A stretch of DNA of 19,416 nt from Mobilitalea sp. (GCA_029974875.1 JARKQP010000868.1:1-19416); one strand, 5' to 3'; numbered from the stretch's first letter, positions 1 through 7,605 are shown. Numbers and translations: made by a program. The notes: a model not told the origin generated them from the letters alone.

Positions 1-446
1 GGCTTGATTCGGTAGCGATTGCTATAAAGAAAGAGGAGTTTAAAAAGGTCTATAAAAAATATGGACGGAATTGTATATTAAAATTAGAAGGGGAAGACCA
101 GCAGGGCTCAGAGGTAATGGTTAAGGCGATCCAGACAAACCCGAAGGATTATGAGTACCAGCATGTTGATTTCCAGAAGGTGCTTTTCACGGACGCTGTA
201 AAGGCTGACGTGGCAGTAAGGTATACCGGGATTGAGTTTCTTCAGGCAAAAAGGCTGGTTTTGAACCGTCTCTTTGATATGATACCTGTAACAGGCCTGC
301 CTCAGGATATACCCCATGTGATAGAACTTGACTTGTCAAATTCTAAGGCTGCTGATAATATTCTAGTTGGAGATTTGACATTCCCTGAGGGGATCACACC
401 GGAAATGGATAAAAACCAACTGATCGCATCCGTGATTGAGGTTTAA
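1..446 (+). CDS. rplY: Ribosomal protein bL25 (L25/TL5/CTC family), 5'-truncated
   Basis: The open frame enters from the left edge (first full codon at position 3) and ends at TAA 444-446, so about 147 residues of the C-terminal part are visible. Family features seen are the segment around 'NPKDYEYQHVDFQKV', which matches the conserved HVDF block, then the TL5/CTC C-terminal beta domain with 'GLPQDIPHVIELDLS' and 'LTFPEGITPEMD'. Proteins of this family bind 5S rRNA in the large ribosomal subunit, and the two-domain form is known in Bacillus as the stress protein Ctc. The N-terminal 5S-binding part is mostly outside the window, so its promoter and start cannot be judged. An internal ATG at 117 is only a methionine within the domain, because the frame is open and homologous upstream of it. 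Confidence 0.88.
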   Translation, partial: LDSVAIAIKKEEFKKVYKKYGRNCILKLEGEDQQGSEVMVKAIQTNPKDYEYQHVDFQKVLFTDAVKADVAVRYTGIEFLQAKRLVLNRLFDMIPVTGLPQDIPHVIELDLSNSKAADNILVGDLTFPEGITPEMDKNQLIASVIEV

Positions 447-481
447 TCTTATAATATTAATATGCTAGGAAACCCTAAACA

Positions 482-595
482 TAAAAAAGCTGTATCTATT
501 AAAAGGATATGCTGTCCCCAGGATGGAAAATGATCAACAAGAGCATTGTCTGTCCCGGGGTGGCTATATCAATATGATAGGTAACAGCTTTTTAT
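482..595. repeat. Long imperfect palindrome / about 110-nt hairpin
   Basis: The whole stretch folds onto itself as one long interrupted stem. Pairs read from the outside in: 484-493 with 584-593 (10 bp perfect), 495-501 with 575-581 (7 bp with wobbles), 506-510 with 566-570, 511-514 with 561-564, 516-519 with 557-560, 521-526 with 550-555 and 529-532 with 544-547, leaving an 11-nt loop at 533-543. The outer arms are A-rich on the left and T-rich on the right, so on the RNA it could also terminate rplY transcription. It could equally be a small palindromic mobile-type repeat. No flanking duplication longer than a couple of bases is evident. Confidence 0.6.
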
Positions 596-630
596 TTAGA
601 GCTATTTTCACGCCCATCCTTATATTTTTG

Positions 631-659
631 TTGACAAAATTGCTCTTGCGTCATAGAAT
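631..659 (+). promoter_or_regulatory. Sigma-A type promoter for coaW
   Basis: TTGACA at 631-636, a 17-nt spacer and TAGAAT at 654-659 match the vegetative consensus in 11 of 12 positions. Transcription would start near 666, about 40 nt before the coaW ATG. A second TATAAT at 672-677 lacks a properly spaced -35 box. Confidence 0.7.
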
Positions 660-706
660 TAGCAAATGGCATATAATGAGGTATATGGAAATGAAAGGAG
701 AGGCTT

Positions 707-1531
707 ATGGGCATTATATTAGGAATTGACGTGGGAGGTTCTACAACAAAAATAGTAGCGTTCCGTACGAAAGATCAAATGCTGGGAAGCCTGCAGGTAA
801 GGGCTACAGATCAAATTACCTCCTTATATGGTGCGATAGGACATTTCATACATAGATACAAATTATCATTGAAGGATATTTCTAAAATTGTACTCACGGG
901 GGTCGGCGCATCCTTTATCGATGATGATATCTACGGAATACCGACCTTTAAGATAGATGAATTTCAAGCCATAGGGCTTGGCGGTGTGATGCTGTCCGAG
1001 CTGGAGCAGGCCCTGGTGGTCAGCATGGGGACAGGTTCTGCCTATGTAAGGGTATTAGAGGGCCAGATCACCCATATTGGAGGAAGCGGTGTGGGCGGAG
1101 GCTCCCTGCTTGGACTTTCCTCCAAATTAATTAATGAAAATGACATTGCCCTAATTTCATCCATTGCGGAAACAGGGGACTTAACGAAGGTAGACCTGAC
1201 AATCCAGGACATAAGCAGACAGATCATACCAAAGCTTCCGCCCCTCACCACGGCTTCTAATTTTGGGCATATTAAAAGTGAAGCCAGGAAGGAAGACTTA
1301 GCCCTTGGAGCTATTAATATGGTTTTTCAGACCATTGGAATGCTGGCTGTATTTGCCTGCCTGGACAGCCCCATCCACGATGTAGTATTAACTGGAGCCT
1401 TAACTACCCTGCCCCAGGCGGAAACCGTTTTTGGGGAAGTCGGTAAATTATACCCCATCAATTTTATCATTCCTCCCCATGCAGTATTTGCTACAGCCAT
1501 TGGTGCAACAGTGCCCTACCTGGCAGAGTGA
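707..1531 (+). CDS. coaW: Type II pantothenate kinase
   Basis: This 274-residue ASKHA-fold kinase phosphorylates pantothenate with ATP, the first step of coenzyme A synthesis, in the cytoplasm. The N-terminal phosphate-binding motif GIDVGGSTTK lies at residues 5-14. It is followed by 'TGVGAS', the 'KIDEFQAIGLGG' segment (its Glu is the expected general base in this family), 'SMGTGSAYV' and the glycine-rich 'GGSGVGGGSLLGL'. The C-terminal 'NFGHI' and 'VLTGAL' segments also fit the family. Length agrees with staphylococcal-type CoaW enzymes (about 267 residues). An AAAGGAG ribosome site at 694-700 fixes the ATG at 707. It has its own promoter and terminator and so appears monocistronic. BadF-type activases share the fold but carry cluster-binding cysteines not seen here. 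Confidence 0.9.
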   Translation: MGIILGIDVGGSTTKIVAFRTKDQMLGSLQVRATDQITSLYGAIGHFIHRYKLSLKDISKIVLTGVGASFIDDDIYGIPTFKIDEFQAIGLGGVMLSELEQALVVSMGTGSAYVRVLEGQITHIGGSGVGGGSLLGLSSKLINENDIALISSIAETGDLTKVDLTIQDISRQIIPKLPPLTTASNFGHIKSEARKEDLALGAINMVFQTIGMLAVFACLDSPIHDVVLTGALTTLPQAETVFGEVGKLYPINFIIPPHAVFATAIGATVPYLAE

Positions 1532-1559
1532 GCGGTGGTGCGCAGGTGGTAACTCCCGG

Positions 1560-1588
1560 AAGACATGTTATTTTAGCATGTCTTTTTT
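1560..1588 (+). terminator. Intrinsic terminator after coaW
   Basis: An 8-bp perfect stem (AAGACATG 1560-1567 with CATGTCTT 1577-1584), a 9-nt loop and a run of T through 1588, starting 29 nt after the coaW stop. Confidence 0.85.
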
Positions 1589-1672
1589 GATGATTGCGAT
1601 TAAGATGAAGAACGTAAATCGACAAGGTTATGTAGGTTTTGCATTTTTATTGCGATCAATTTAAAAATCAGC

Positions 1673-1700
1673 TAAATAATTTAGATAATTCTACCGATAT
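1673..1700 (+). promoter_or_regulatory. Sigma-D (sigma-28) type motility promoter upstream of cheW
   Basis: TAAA at 1673-1676, a 16-nt spacer and ACCGATAT at 1693-1700. The Bacillus sigma-D consensus is TAAA, 14-16 nt, GCCGATAT, so 11 of 12 positions match. The downstream gene is a chemotaxis protein, which is the expected class of target. The start would be near 1708, giving a leader of about 265 nt. Confidence 0.65.
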
Positions 1701-1734
1701 ACATATGAGGGTTAAATTAAAATAATGGAAATAT

Positions 1735-1894
1735 GGGTTGGAGACACTGGATGAAACCCGGTTTTGTGCCTTTACAAAACATGACTTTAACACTATAATA
1801 CTAGTTATTAGAAGTCGTTTTTGGCTTCTGATAAAAGGCGCTGCTTTTGCGCCGTGCATCTCAATTATCGAATCATGTATTTTGATTCGATAAT
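1735..1894 (+). other. Hairpin-rich leader of cheW
   Basis: The 442-nt gap between coaW and cheW holds the sigma-D-like promoter and then a row of hairpins. They are 1735-1739 with 1755-1759 (5 bp), 1761-1767 with 1774-1780 (7 bp, 6-nt loop), 1810-1816 with 1823-1829 (7 bp with one wobble), 1837-1841 with 1849-1853 (5 GC-rich bp) and 1864-1875 with 1883-1894 (12 bp perfect, 7-nt loop). None is followed by a T run. The last one could be an operator-like inverted repeat. I could not match the region to a known riboswitch; in particular I do not see the conserved c-di-GMP-I core. Confidence 0.45.
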
Positions 1895-1973
1895 ATAGGA
1901 AGATGAATTTTTGGACTATTTGTCATTTTTCCCAAAGTTATTTCAAAATAGATACTTATATGGAGGTAATTGT

Positions 1974-2447
1974 ATGGAGATGGATGTATTTATGGGTGGA
2001 GCATCTGAGGTTGAGATTTTGGAGTTTAAGGTTGGTAAAAATCCATATGGGATTAATATCAACGATATTAAGGAGATCCTTCCTTATGACAAAGAGCCAA
2101 CACCGGTACCAAATTCGCACCCCTTTATTGAAGGAATTATCATACCAAGGGAGATTGTCCTTCCTATTGTTAATCTAGCCGCATGTTTTGGTTTAGAGAG
2201 CGCAAACGATGGGAGCGACATGAATATTATTGCGAATGTTAATAATCTGCATGTTGCGTTCCATGTGGACAGTGTCAGCGGAATACATAAGGTTAGTAAG
2301 GATGAGATAAAGGAATTAAATAAAAGGCTTTCAATAAACCAGAAGAATGTGATTATAGGGGTTTTTGAAAGGGAGGATAGGACAATTGAAATAGTTGACC
2401 TAAGAAAAATCATAGCTAATTTAAATTCTGACGTCAATGTTGGCTAA
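1974..2447 (+). CDS. cheW: CheW-like chemotaxis coupling protein
   Basis: A 157-residue single CheW domain. CheW links membrane chemoreceptors to the histidine kinase CheA at the cytoplasmic side of receptor arrays. Seen in sequence: an opening 'EILEFKVGKNPYGINI', then 'IKEILPY', 'PFIEGIIIPREIVLPIVNL' (the usual G-x-h-x-h-R-G-x-x-h-P-h-h-D-L region, here with 'IPREI' and N in place of D), 'VAFHVDSVSGIHKVS' and a C-terminal 'IEIVDLRKII'. GGAGGT at 1962-1967, 6 nt ahead, selects ATG 1974 over an upstream in-frame ATG at 1911 that has no ribosome site. A sigma-D-like promoter lies upstream and the next gene begins 65 nt downstream with no terminator between, so the two are probably co-transcribed. 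It could also be a stand-alone CheV-like N-terminal domain, but no receiver domain follows. Confidence 0.82.
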   Translation: MEMDVFMGGASEVEILEFKVGKNPYGININDIKEILPYDKEPTPVPNSHPFIEGIIIPREIVLPIVNLAACFGLESANDGSDMNIIANVNNLHVAFHVDSVSGIHKVSKDEIKELNKRLSINQKNVIIGVFEREDRTIEIVDLRKIIANLNSDVNVG

Positions 2448-2512
2448 TCAAATTCAAGGATGAATACGAGGCTTGTTAGAATTTTATTTACAAAAAAGTG
2501 GACGGTGCATGG

Positions 2513-4975
2513 ATGGCAAGATGTAAGATATGTAAGACGAATATACCAGACGGAATAGAATATTGCGAGGACTGCCAGGATAAGAGGAGTAAGGTGTCAA
2601 ATGAATCTTATCTTGACAGCTTATTAAATTCAGTTAAAACGACTGCTCCATCAGCAGAAAATATCTATAAGAAGAAAAGAGTTGCAAATTCGTCAGGTGG
2701 AAATCGAAGCAGCCTGCAGCTTGTTCAAGACAACTTGGATGATATGAATAATATAGAAGAGTTATATAGTCCTGGGATCGCTGCTGATGACCAAGCTGCA
2801 GACGATTGGCAGGACTATACGCCGTATCCCATGGATTTAAGTGACCTGGAGGATTTTGATAACTATGATCTGGGCGAGGATTTAAGGGATATAGAAATAG
2901 AGACTGTAATTAGCGATGAGGAATTATTCGGAGAGGATATTTCCCAGCTTTTATATGGACATGAGGAAGCAGCGGTGAAGAGGCCCGGGACAGATGAAAC
3001 CGGGGCTATGGCAAAAGCTGCTGTTACAGCCGGGATATCCGGGGAAGGCAGCGGGCAGGGGTTAATGACTGGATCTGGGAATGTGTCAGAAATAATGGCT
3101 GAACAGGGGACAAGGTCAGGGGTGACGACTGAACCTGGAACTATGGCGGAAGTAATGACTGGAACAGGAACCATGACGGAAGTGATGGCTGAACCAGGAA
3201 CCATGACGGAAGTAATGACTGGAACGGGAACCATGACGGAAGTGATGGCTGAACCAGGAACCATGACGGAAGTGATGGCTGGATCTGGGACTATGACGGA
3301 ATTGCTGACTGAACCTGGAACTATGGCGGAAGCAATGGCTGGAGCAGGGGCAATGCCAGAATTGCTGACGGAAGCTGGGTCGATGCCGGAGTTAATGACT
3401 GAACCGGAGACGATGCAGGAGACACTGGCTGACAAGGCTTCTGAGGGACAGACATATGACGGCAGACATGGATCAGAGGAAAAAGCTTTGGAAGAGGGTC
3501 TTGAGGATCAGGAGCTTCAAAGTGACCTGGCAGAATTGCTGGCGGGTACATTTAATGATGGGGAATCTGATGAGGACGTGGATCAGCATTCAGAGGACAA
3601 TCAGCTTCTGGAGGAGATTCCGGAATTGGAAGCGGAGGATTTTGACCCGGATTTAAATGAATTATTAGATAGTCTTAGCACAGCGCCCGATGATTACACT
3701 ATGGATCAGGATGGGCAATCCGAGGATATGGAACTAAAGTCCCAAGGGTTAAACCCCCAGGAATTAGAGCTTAGGGAGGAAGCGGCGGACGCTGTTTCGG
3801 AAGCTCCCAAAGCTCTGGATGAGGCCGGAGTAGCGGATGATGATTTTTTAAGTCTTCTGAACCAGATAGCTTCGGACGACCCGGTATCAGAGGATGTGAG
3901 GGCAATTAACGACCTACTGCAGGGAAAACCTGTGGAACCACCCCAAAAAGATAGTATGCCCAGCAACGTCGGAGAGGTATTTTCTGATGCCTTAAGGGGA
4001 ATCTCTTCCTTAAGTGACCTTGAAGCCCAGGAAGAGGAAGCTCTAAGCAAAGTACCGGATAAAAAAGGGAAAAAGGCGAAGAAGGAAAAGAAGGCAAAAA
4101 GGAATGAAGCGTCAGATGGTGAAAAGCCAAAGAAAAGTCTTCTGCAGCTTCTGTTTGGCAATGTTAAAAATGGTAAGGCAAAAAAGAAGGCAGCTGTTTC
4201 GGAAGCAGGAGCAGAAAAGGCAGATGAATTAGCAGAGGCTCCTCCACAGACAGGGAAAGTAAAGAAAGCAAAGGGGAAAGCGGGCGAAGAACCGGAAGAG
4301 ACCGGAGCTGGTAAGAAAACAAGAAAAGGCAAAAAGGGAGCTTCGGCGGCAGGAGAAGAGGAAGAAGGCAGCAAGGGAAAGGCTGCGAAAGTTAAAAAAG
4401 AGAAAAAACAAAAGAAAAACAGGGAAATTATCCAGGTAATTGATGATATCGAAGAGGATGAAGGAAGAATTAACCGTTTAGGTGCTACCATTGTGTTTAT
4501 CTTCTTTGGATTATTGGCAACCTTAGTATTAGTGGGAACCAATATGGTTTCCTATACCTTAAGTATAGAGAAGGCAACTAATTACTTTGACGGGCAGAAG
4601 TATACCGAGGCATATAATGAGGTATACGGTATGGAGATCAAGGATGAGGATATCGCCATATACGATAAAATCATGACGGTTATGTATGTTAATAAGCAGC
4701 TGAATTCCTATAATAACTATTATTCCGTGAAAGACTATCCGCAGGCCTTAGATTCTTTGTTAAAGGGTCTGAGGAGATATGATAAGTACATAGAGCTTGC
4801 TACGCTGTTGGGGATTGAAAGTGACTTAAAGTATGTCAGGGAGCAGATACTGGCAGAATTAGATAATGAATTCAAGCTTTCAGAAAAGCAGGCGATGAAA
4901 ATCATTTCCTATGATAATATGGAGAAATATAGTTTAGCAGTGTATGATGTAGTAGATAATAATATAAATAATTGA
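2513..4975 (+). CDS. Zinc-ribbon, acidic repeat, single-pass membrane protein of unknown function
   Basis: I do not recognise this 820-residue protein. In order it shows an N-terminal zinc ribbon (C4, C7, C18, C21), a very acidic low-complexity region to about residue 510, twelve decapeptide repeats at 189-308, a lysine-rich stretch at about 516-640, one membrane segment at about 659-683 and a C-terminal domain of about 137 residues rich in Tyr and Asn with TPR-like helices ('ATNYFDGQKYTEAYNEV', 'DYPQALDSLLKGLRRYDKY'). Lysines ahead of the membrane segment suggest the N-terminal part is cytoplasmic and the tail outside. The start is uncertain: ATG 2513 puts the zinc ribbon at the very N-terminus, GTG 2498 would add five residues, and neither has a strong ribosome site. 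Its close position behind cheW hints at a link to chemotaxis or motility, which is inference only. Confidence 0.72.
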   Translation: MARCKICKTNIPDGIEYCEDCQDKRSKVSNESYLDSLLNSVKTTAPSAENIYKKKRVANSSGGNRSSLQLVQDNLDDMNNIEELYSPGIAADDQAADDWQDYTPYPMDLSDLEDFDNYDLGEDLRDIEIETVISDEELFGEDISQLLYGHEEAAVKRPGTDETGAMAKAAVTAGISGEGSGQGLMTGSGNVSEIMAEQGTRSGVTTEPGTMAEVMTGTGTMTEVMAEPGTMTEVMTGTGTMTEVMAEPGTMTEVMAGSGTMTELLTEPGTMAEAMAGAGAMPELLTEAGSMPELMTEPETMQETLADKASEGQTYDGRHGSEEKALEEGLEDQELQSDLAELLAGTFNDGESDEDVDQHSEDNQLLEEIPELEAEDFDPDLNELLDSLSTAPDDYTMDQDGQSEDMELKSQGLNPQELELREEAADAVSEAPKALDEAGVADDDFLSLLNQIASDDPVSEDVRAINDLLQGKPVEPPQKDSMPSNVGEVFSDALRGISSLSDLEAQEEEALSKVPDKKGKKAKKEKKAKRNEASDGEKPKKSLLQLLFGNVKNGKAKKKAAVSEAGAEKADELAEAPPQTGKVKKAKGKAGEEPEETGAGKKTRKGKKGASAAGEEEEGSKGKAAKVKKEKKQKKNREIIQVIDDIEEDEGRINRLGATIVFIFFGLLATLVLVGTNMVSYTLSIEKATNYFDGQKYTEAYNEVYGMEIKDEDIAIYDKIMTVMYVNKQLNSYNNYYSVKDYPQALDSLLKGLRRYDKYIELATLLGIESDLKYVREQILAELDNEFKLSEKQAMKIISYDNMEKYSLAVYDVVDNNINN
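3077..3436 (+). repeat. In-frame 30-bp tandem repeat, 12 units
   Basis: Twelve consecutive 30-bp units encode variants of G-T-M-T-E-V-M-A-E-P. The central units alternate between an '...MAEP' and an '...MTGT' ending. A 60-bp pair is duplicated almost identically within about 3160-3270, which points to recent expansion. Flanking units are more diverged (for example GAMPELLTEA and GSMPELMTEP). Confidence 0.85.
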
Positions 4976-5070
4976 TGCATAACAGGAACAACTGACGCAG
5001 GATTAGACCGGTACTCTCGGACTTGCTATGTTCACGGTTTATATGAATGGGTCTTCAGTCAAGGAAAGGC

Positions 5071-5688
5071 ATGGGCATAAGAATGATAGCTATAATTGAT
5101 TATGATGCGGGTAATTTGAAAAGCGTGGAGAAGGCGCTTGCTTACCTGGGGGAAGAAGCAGTAATAACAAGGGACAGGGAAAGCCTGTTAAAGGCTGATA
5201 AAGTCATACTTCCAGGGGTTGGCAATTTCGGTGATGCAATGGAGAAGCTGCAGCATTATCAATTGGTGGATGTGATTAAGGAAATTGCAAAAAAAGGCAC
5301 ACCCTTGCTTGGGATATGCCTGGGACTGCAGCTGCTGTTCGGGCGAAGTGATGAGTGTGACGGTGTGGGAGGCTTATCCATACTGGAGGGAGAGATTCTG
5401 CGTATCCCGGACTGTGAGGGAATAAAGATTCCCCATATGGGCTGGAATTCCTTAACAATTAACCCGGAATCCAGATTATTCAAAGGAATCCCGGATCAGT
5501 CCTATGTTTACTTCGTACATTCCTATTATTTAAAAGCAAAACATGAGGCGGATGTGGCTGCATCCACCTTCTATAGTACTTTGATACATGCTTCTGTAGA
5601 AAAGGGCAATGTATTTGCCTGCCAGTTCCATCCCGAAAAAAGTGGGGATGTGGGGCTTGCCATATTAAAGAATTTTGCGGCGCTATAA
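5071..5688 (+). CDS. hisH: Imidazole glycerol phosphate synthase, glutamine amidotransferase subunit
   Basis: HisH hydrolyses glutamine and channels ammonia to HisF to make imidazole glycerol phosphate and AICAR in histidine synthesis. The class I glutaminase triad is present: Cys in 'GICLGLQLLF', and His and Glu in 'QFHPEKS' (C83, H187, E189 from this start). 'DYDAGNLKSVEKAL', 'LPGVGNFGDAM', 'IPHMGWN' and 'VYFVHSYY' are typical of HisH. ATG 5071 has AAGGA at 5061-5065 with 5-nt spacing. Many homologues begin at the equivalent of ATG 5083 (201 residues), so that start is also possible. hisF follows 126 nt downstream, with imperfect direct repeats in the gap. No other his genes are in the window. 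Confidence 0.92.
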   Translation: MGIRMIAIIDYDAGNLKSVEKALAYLGEEAVITRDRESLLKADKVILPGVGNFGDAMEKLQHYQLVDVIKEIAKKGTPLLGICLGLQLLFGRSDECDGVGGLSILEGEILRIPDCEGIKIPHMGWNSLTINPESRLFKGIPDQSYVYFVHSYYLKAKHEADVAASTFYSTLIHASVEKGNVFACQFHPEKSGDVGLAILKNFAAL

Positions 5689-5814
5689 GATTAAATAAGA
5701 CAGCATTATTAAAAGGATTCAAGGGCATATCAGAAACATACCAAAAAGTATATTAAAAGGGCATATTCAGAAGTTGGTATGGATTGCTGTTTGACGTGAT
5801 AGGAGAGTGAAGCC

Positions 5815-6573
5815 ATGTATACAAAGAGAATTATTCCATGTTTGGATGTGCATAACGGCAGGGTAGTAAAAGGGATTAATTTTGTTAATTTAAGGGATGC
5901 AGGTGACCCGGTAGAGGTAGGGGCTGCTTATGATAAGGCGGGAGCCGATGAGTTGGTTTTCCTCGATATTACGGCTTCCTCGGATGCAAGGACGATTAAG
6001 ATCGATATGGTCCGCAGGGTAGCTGAGACCGTATTCATTCCCTTTACCGTTGGCGGAGGTATCCGTACAGTAGATGATTTTAAAATAATCCTTCGGGAAG
6101 GCGCAGATAAGATCGCCGTGAATACGGCAGCAATCTTAAATCCTAGCCTGATAAGCGAAGCAGCGGATAAATTCGGGAGCCAGTGCGTAGTGCTGGCAAT
6201 TGATGCAAAACGAAGACCCGGAGGCGGCTGGAATATTTATAAAAATGGCGGACGTGTTGATATGGGTATTGATGCGGTGGAATGGGCAATGAAGGCCTGT
6301 GACCTCGGTGCCGGTGAAATTTTACTTACCAGCATGGACTGCGATGGTACAAAGGATGGCTATGACCTTGAGCTGACAAGAACTATTTCTGAAAATGTGC
6401 CGGTACCTGTAATCGCTTCCGGCGGTGCAGGGAATATGGAGCATTTTTATGATGCCCTGACAGAAGGAAAGGCAGACGCAGCTCTGGCTGCATCCCTATT
6501 CCACTACAAGGAGTTAGAGATTTTGGAGCTTAAACGCTATTTGCATGAGAAAGGCGTTAGTATCAGGTTATAA
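5815..6573 (+). CDS. hisF: Imidazole glycerol phosphate synthase, cyclase subunit
   Basis: A 252-residue (beta/alpha)8 barrel that takes PRFAR and ammonia from HisH and forms imidazole glycerol phosphate plus AICAR. The two catalytic aspartates sit exactly where expected: D11 in 'IIPCLDV' and D130 in 'VLAIDAKRR'. The phosphate-binding loops 'VGGGIRT' and 'IASGGAG', and '[15 protein letters not shown]', are also clear. AGGAG at 5801-5805 lies 9 nt before ATG 5815. The final codons (AGG TTA TAA) are also the first unit of a 13-bp tandem repeat that runs downstream. There is no classical terminator, only a weak AT-rich hairpin (6656-6663 with 6686-6693). Confidence 0.95.
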   Translation: MYTKRIIPCLDVHNGRVVKGINFVNLRDAGDPVEVGAAYDKAGADELVFLDITASSDARTIKIDMVRRVAETVFIPFTVGGGIRTVDDFKIILREGADKIAVNTAAILNPSLISEAADKFGSQCVVLAIDAKRRPGGGWNIYKNGGRVDMGIDAVEWAMKACDLGAGEILLTSMDCDGTKDGYDLELTRTISENVPVPVIASGGAGNMEHFYDALTEGKADAALAASLFHYKELEILELKRYLHEKGVSIRL

Positions 6574-6663
6574 TTATAGGTTGTAACTATAAGTTGTAAT
6601 TATAGGTTATAGGTTGTAATTGTAGATTGTAATTTGTAGTTATAGTTGTAGTTATACAATTAT
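6565..6663 (+). repeat. AT-rich 13-bp tandem repeat starting in the end of hisF
   Basis: Degenerate units of the form AGGTTRTAAYTAT at 6565-6577, 6578-6590 and 6591-6603, a half unit at 6604-6610, then 6611-6623, 6624-6637 and further decaying copies to about 6663. The first unit contains the last two sense codons and stop of hisF. Confidence 0.75.
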
Positions 6664-6731
6664 AGATCATAATAAAGCTATAATCATAATTGTAGCTATG
6701 GATCGCGTTTATCAGGAAAGGGGAAATAGCT

Positions 6732-7406
6732 TTGGGAGCGATTAATAATGATTGGTTGGAGGCGGTTGGCAAGGAGTTCCGGATGCCTTATTATTCGCAG
6801 CTATATCAATTCGTAAGGTCAGAATATACGCATTATACCATATATCCCAATGCGGATGATATTTTTAATGCATTTCATTTCACACCCTTAAGCCAGGTCA
6901 AGGTTGTTGTGCTGGGGCAGGATCCCTATCATAATGAAGGGCAGGCCCATGGCCTATGCTTTTCTGTAAAACCGAATGTGGAGATACCTCCGTCCCTGGT
7001 CAATATTTACCAGGAGCTTCAGGAGGATCTGGGATGCTATATACCGGATAACGGATATTTGGAAAAATGGGCAAGACAGGGTGTCCTTCTGTTGAACACG
7101 GTTTTGACGGTCCGTGCACATCAGGCTAATTCCCATCAGGGAAAGGGCTGGGAGCTTTTTACGGATGCAGTTATCCAGGCCGTGAATGCCCAGGACCGTC
7201 CGATTGTATTTTTATTATGGGGCAGGCCTGCCCAGCAAAAGAAATCCATGCTGAATAACCCAAAGCATCTTATTTTGGAGGCACCCCATCCGAGCCCGCT
7301 GTCTGCCTACCGTGGATTTTTCGGTTGCCGGCATTTTAGCAGGACCAATGAGTTTTTAAAGCAAAACGGGCTTGATCCCATTGACTGGCAGATTGAAAAT
7401 AAATAA
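6732..7406 (+). CDS. ung: Uracil-DNA glycosylase, family 1
   Basis: Removes uracil from DNA to start base-excision repair. The water-activating motif '[13 protein letters not shown]' (catalytic Asp) and the DNA-intercalation motif '[13 protein letters not shown]' are both intact, along with '[10 protein letters not shown]' and 'FLLWGRPAQ'. Length (224 residues) is normal for family 1. The start is TTG 6732: AAAGGGGAA at 6717-6725 gives ideal spacing, and no ATG occurs in frame before residue 18. The expected N-terminal '[10 protein letters not shown]' segment is then included. It is followed by a strong terminator and probably forms its own unit, with upstream repeats separating it from hisF. 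Confidence 0.95.
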   Translation: MGAINNDWLEAVGKEFRMPYYSQLYQFVRSEYTHYTIYPNADDIFNAFHFTPLSQVKVVVLGQDPYHNEGQAHGLCFSVKPNVEIPPSLVNIYQELQEDLGCYIPDNGYLEKWARQGVLLLNTVLTVRAHQANSHQGKGWELFTDAVIQAVNAQDRPIVFLLWGRPAQQKKSMLNNPKHLILEAPHPSPLSAYRGFFGCRHFSRTNEFLKQNGLDPIDWQIENK

Positions 7407-7422
7407 ATATAAGCTGAACTGT

Positions 7423-7471
7423 AACAGCTCCTTAGGATTGCAATATGCTTCCTGGAAGGGGCTGTTTTTTT
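7423..7471 (+). terminator. Intrinsic terminator after ung
   Basis: An 11-bp stem with one G-T wobble (AACAGCTCCTT 7423-7433 with AAGGGGCTGTT 7456-7466) and T through 7471, beginning 17 nt after the ung stop. Confidence 0.88.
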
Positions 7472-7497
7472 GTCTCTAATTTTTTGTTTTTGGTGCA

Positions 7498-7576
7498 ATT
7501 CGGAAACCGAATGTAATTTTAGAATTTAGGCATAATAAATGTAAATATTATTTTTGGGGAAATACATCTAATTCGG
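7498..7576 (+). promoter_or_regulatory. Possible operator repeats upstream of the permease gene
   Basis: A perfect inverted repeat ATTCGG-AAA-CCGAAT at 7498-7512 is followed by a further ATTCGG at 7571-7576. The intervening AT-rich DNA (for example CATAAT near 7531) could hold a promoter, but I cannot pair a convincing -35 and -10. This is the non-repetitive part of the 383-nt gap before the permease gene. Confidence 0.3.
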
Positions 7577-7605
7577 ATCGTTACAAATAACGGAAGAATC
7601 TTTTC

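Noticed and set aside
523..729. 68-codon frame between rplY and coaW
   Set aside because: It begins inside the long hairpin, overlaps the coaW start, has no ribosome site and covers the coaW promoter.
2863..3435. 190-codon minus-strand frame opposite the repeat-rich membrane protein
   Set aside because: It mirrors the 30-bp repeat and the Ser/Val/Pro composition expected from the antisense of acidic repeats; the sense frame has the zinc ribbon and membrane segment.
3706..4542. 278-codon minus-strand frame rich in Phe, Ser and Pro
   Set aside because: It is the antisense of a Lys/Glu-rich coding stretch and has no ribosome site or family features.
7431..7471. Terminator of ung read as a bidirectional element or IS end
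   Set aside because: The stem is an ordinary single hairpin with a T run, and no transposase or target duplication is nearby.
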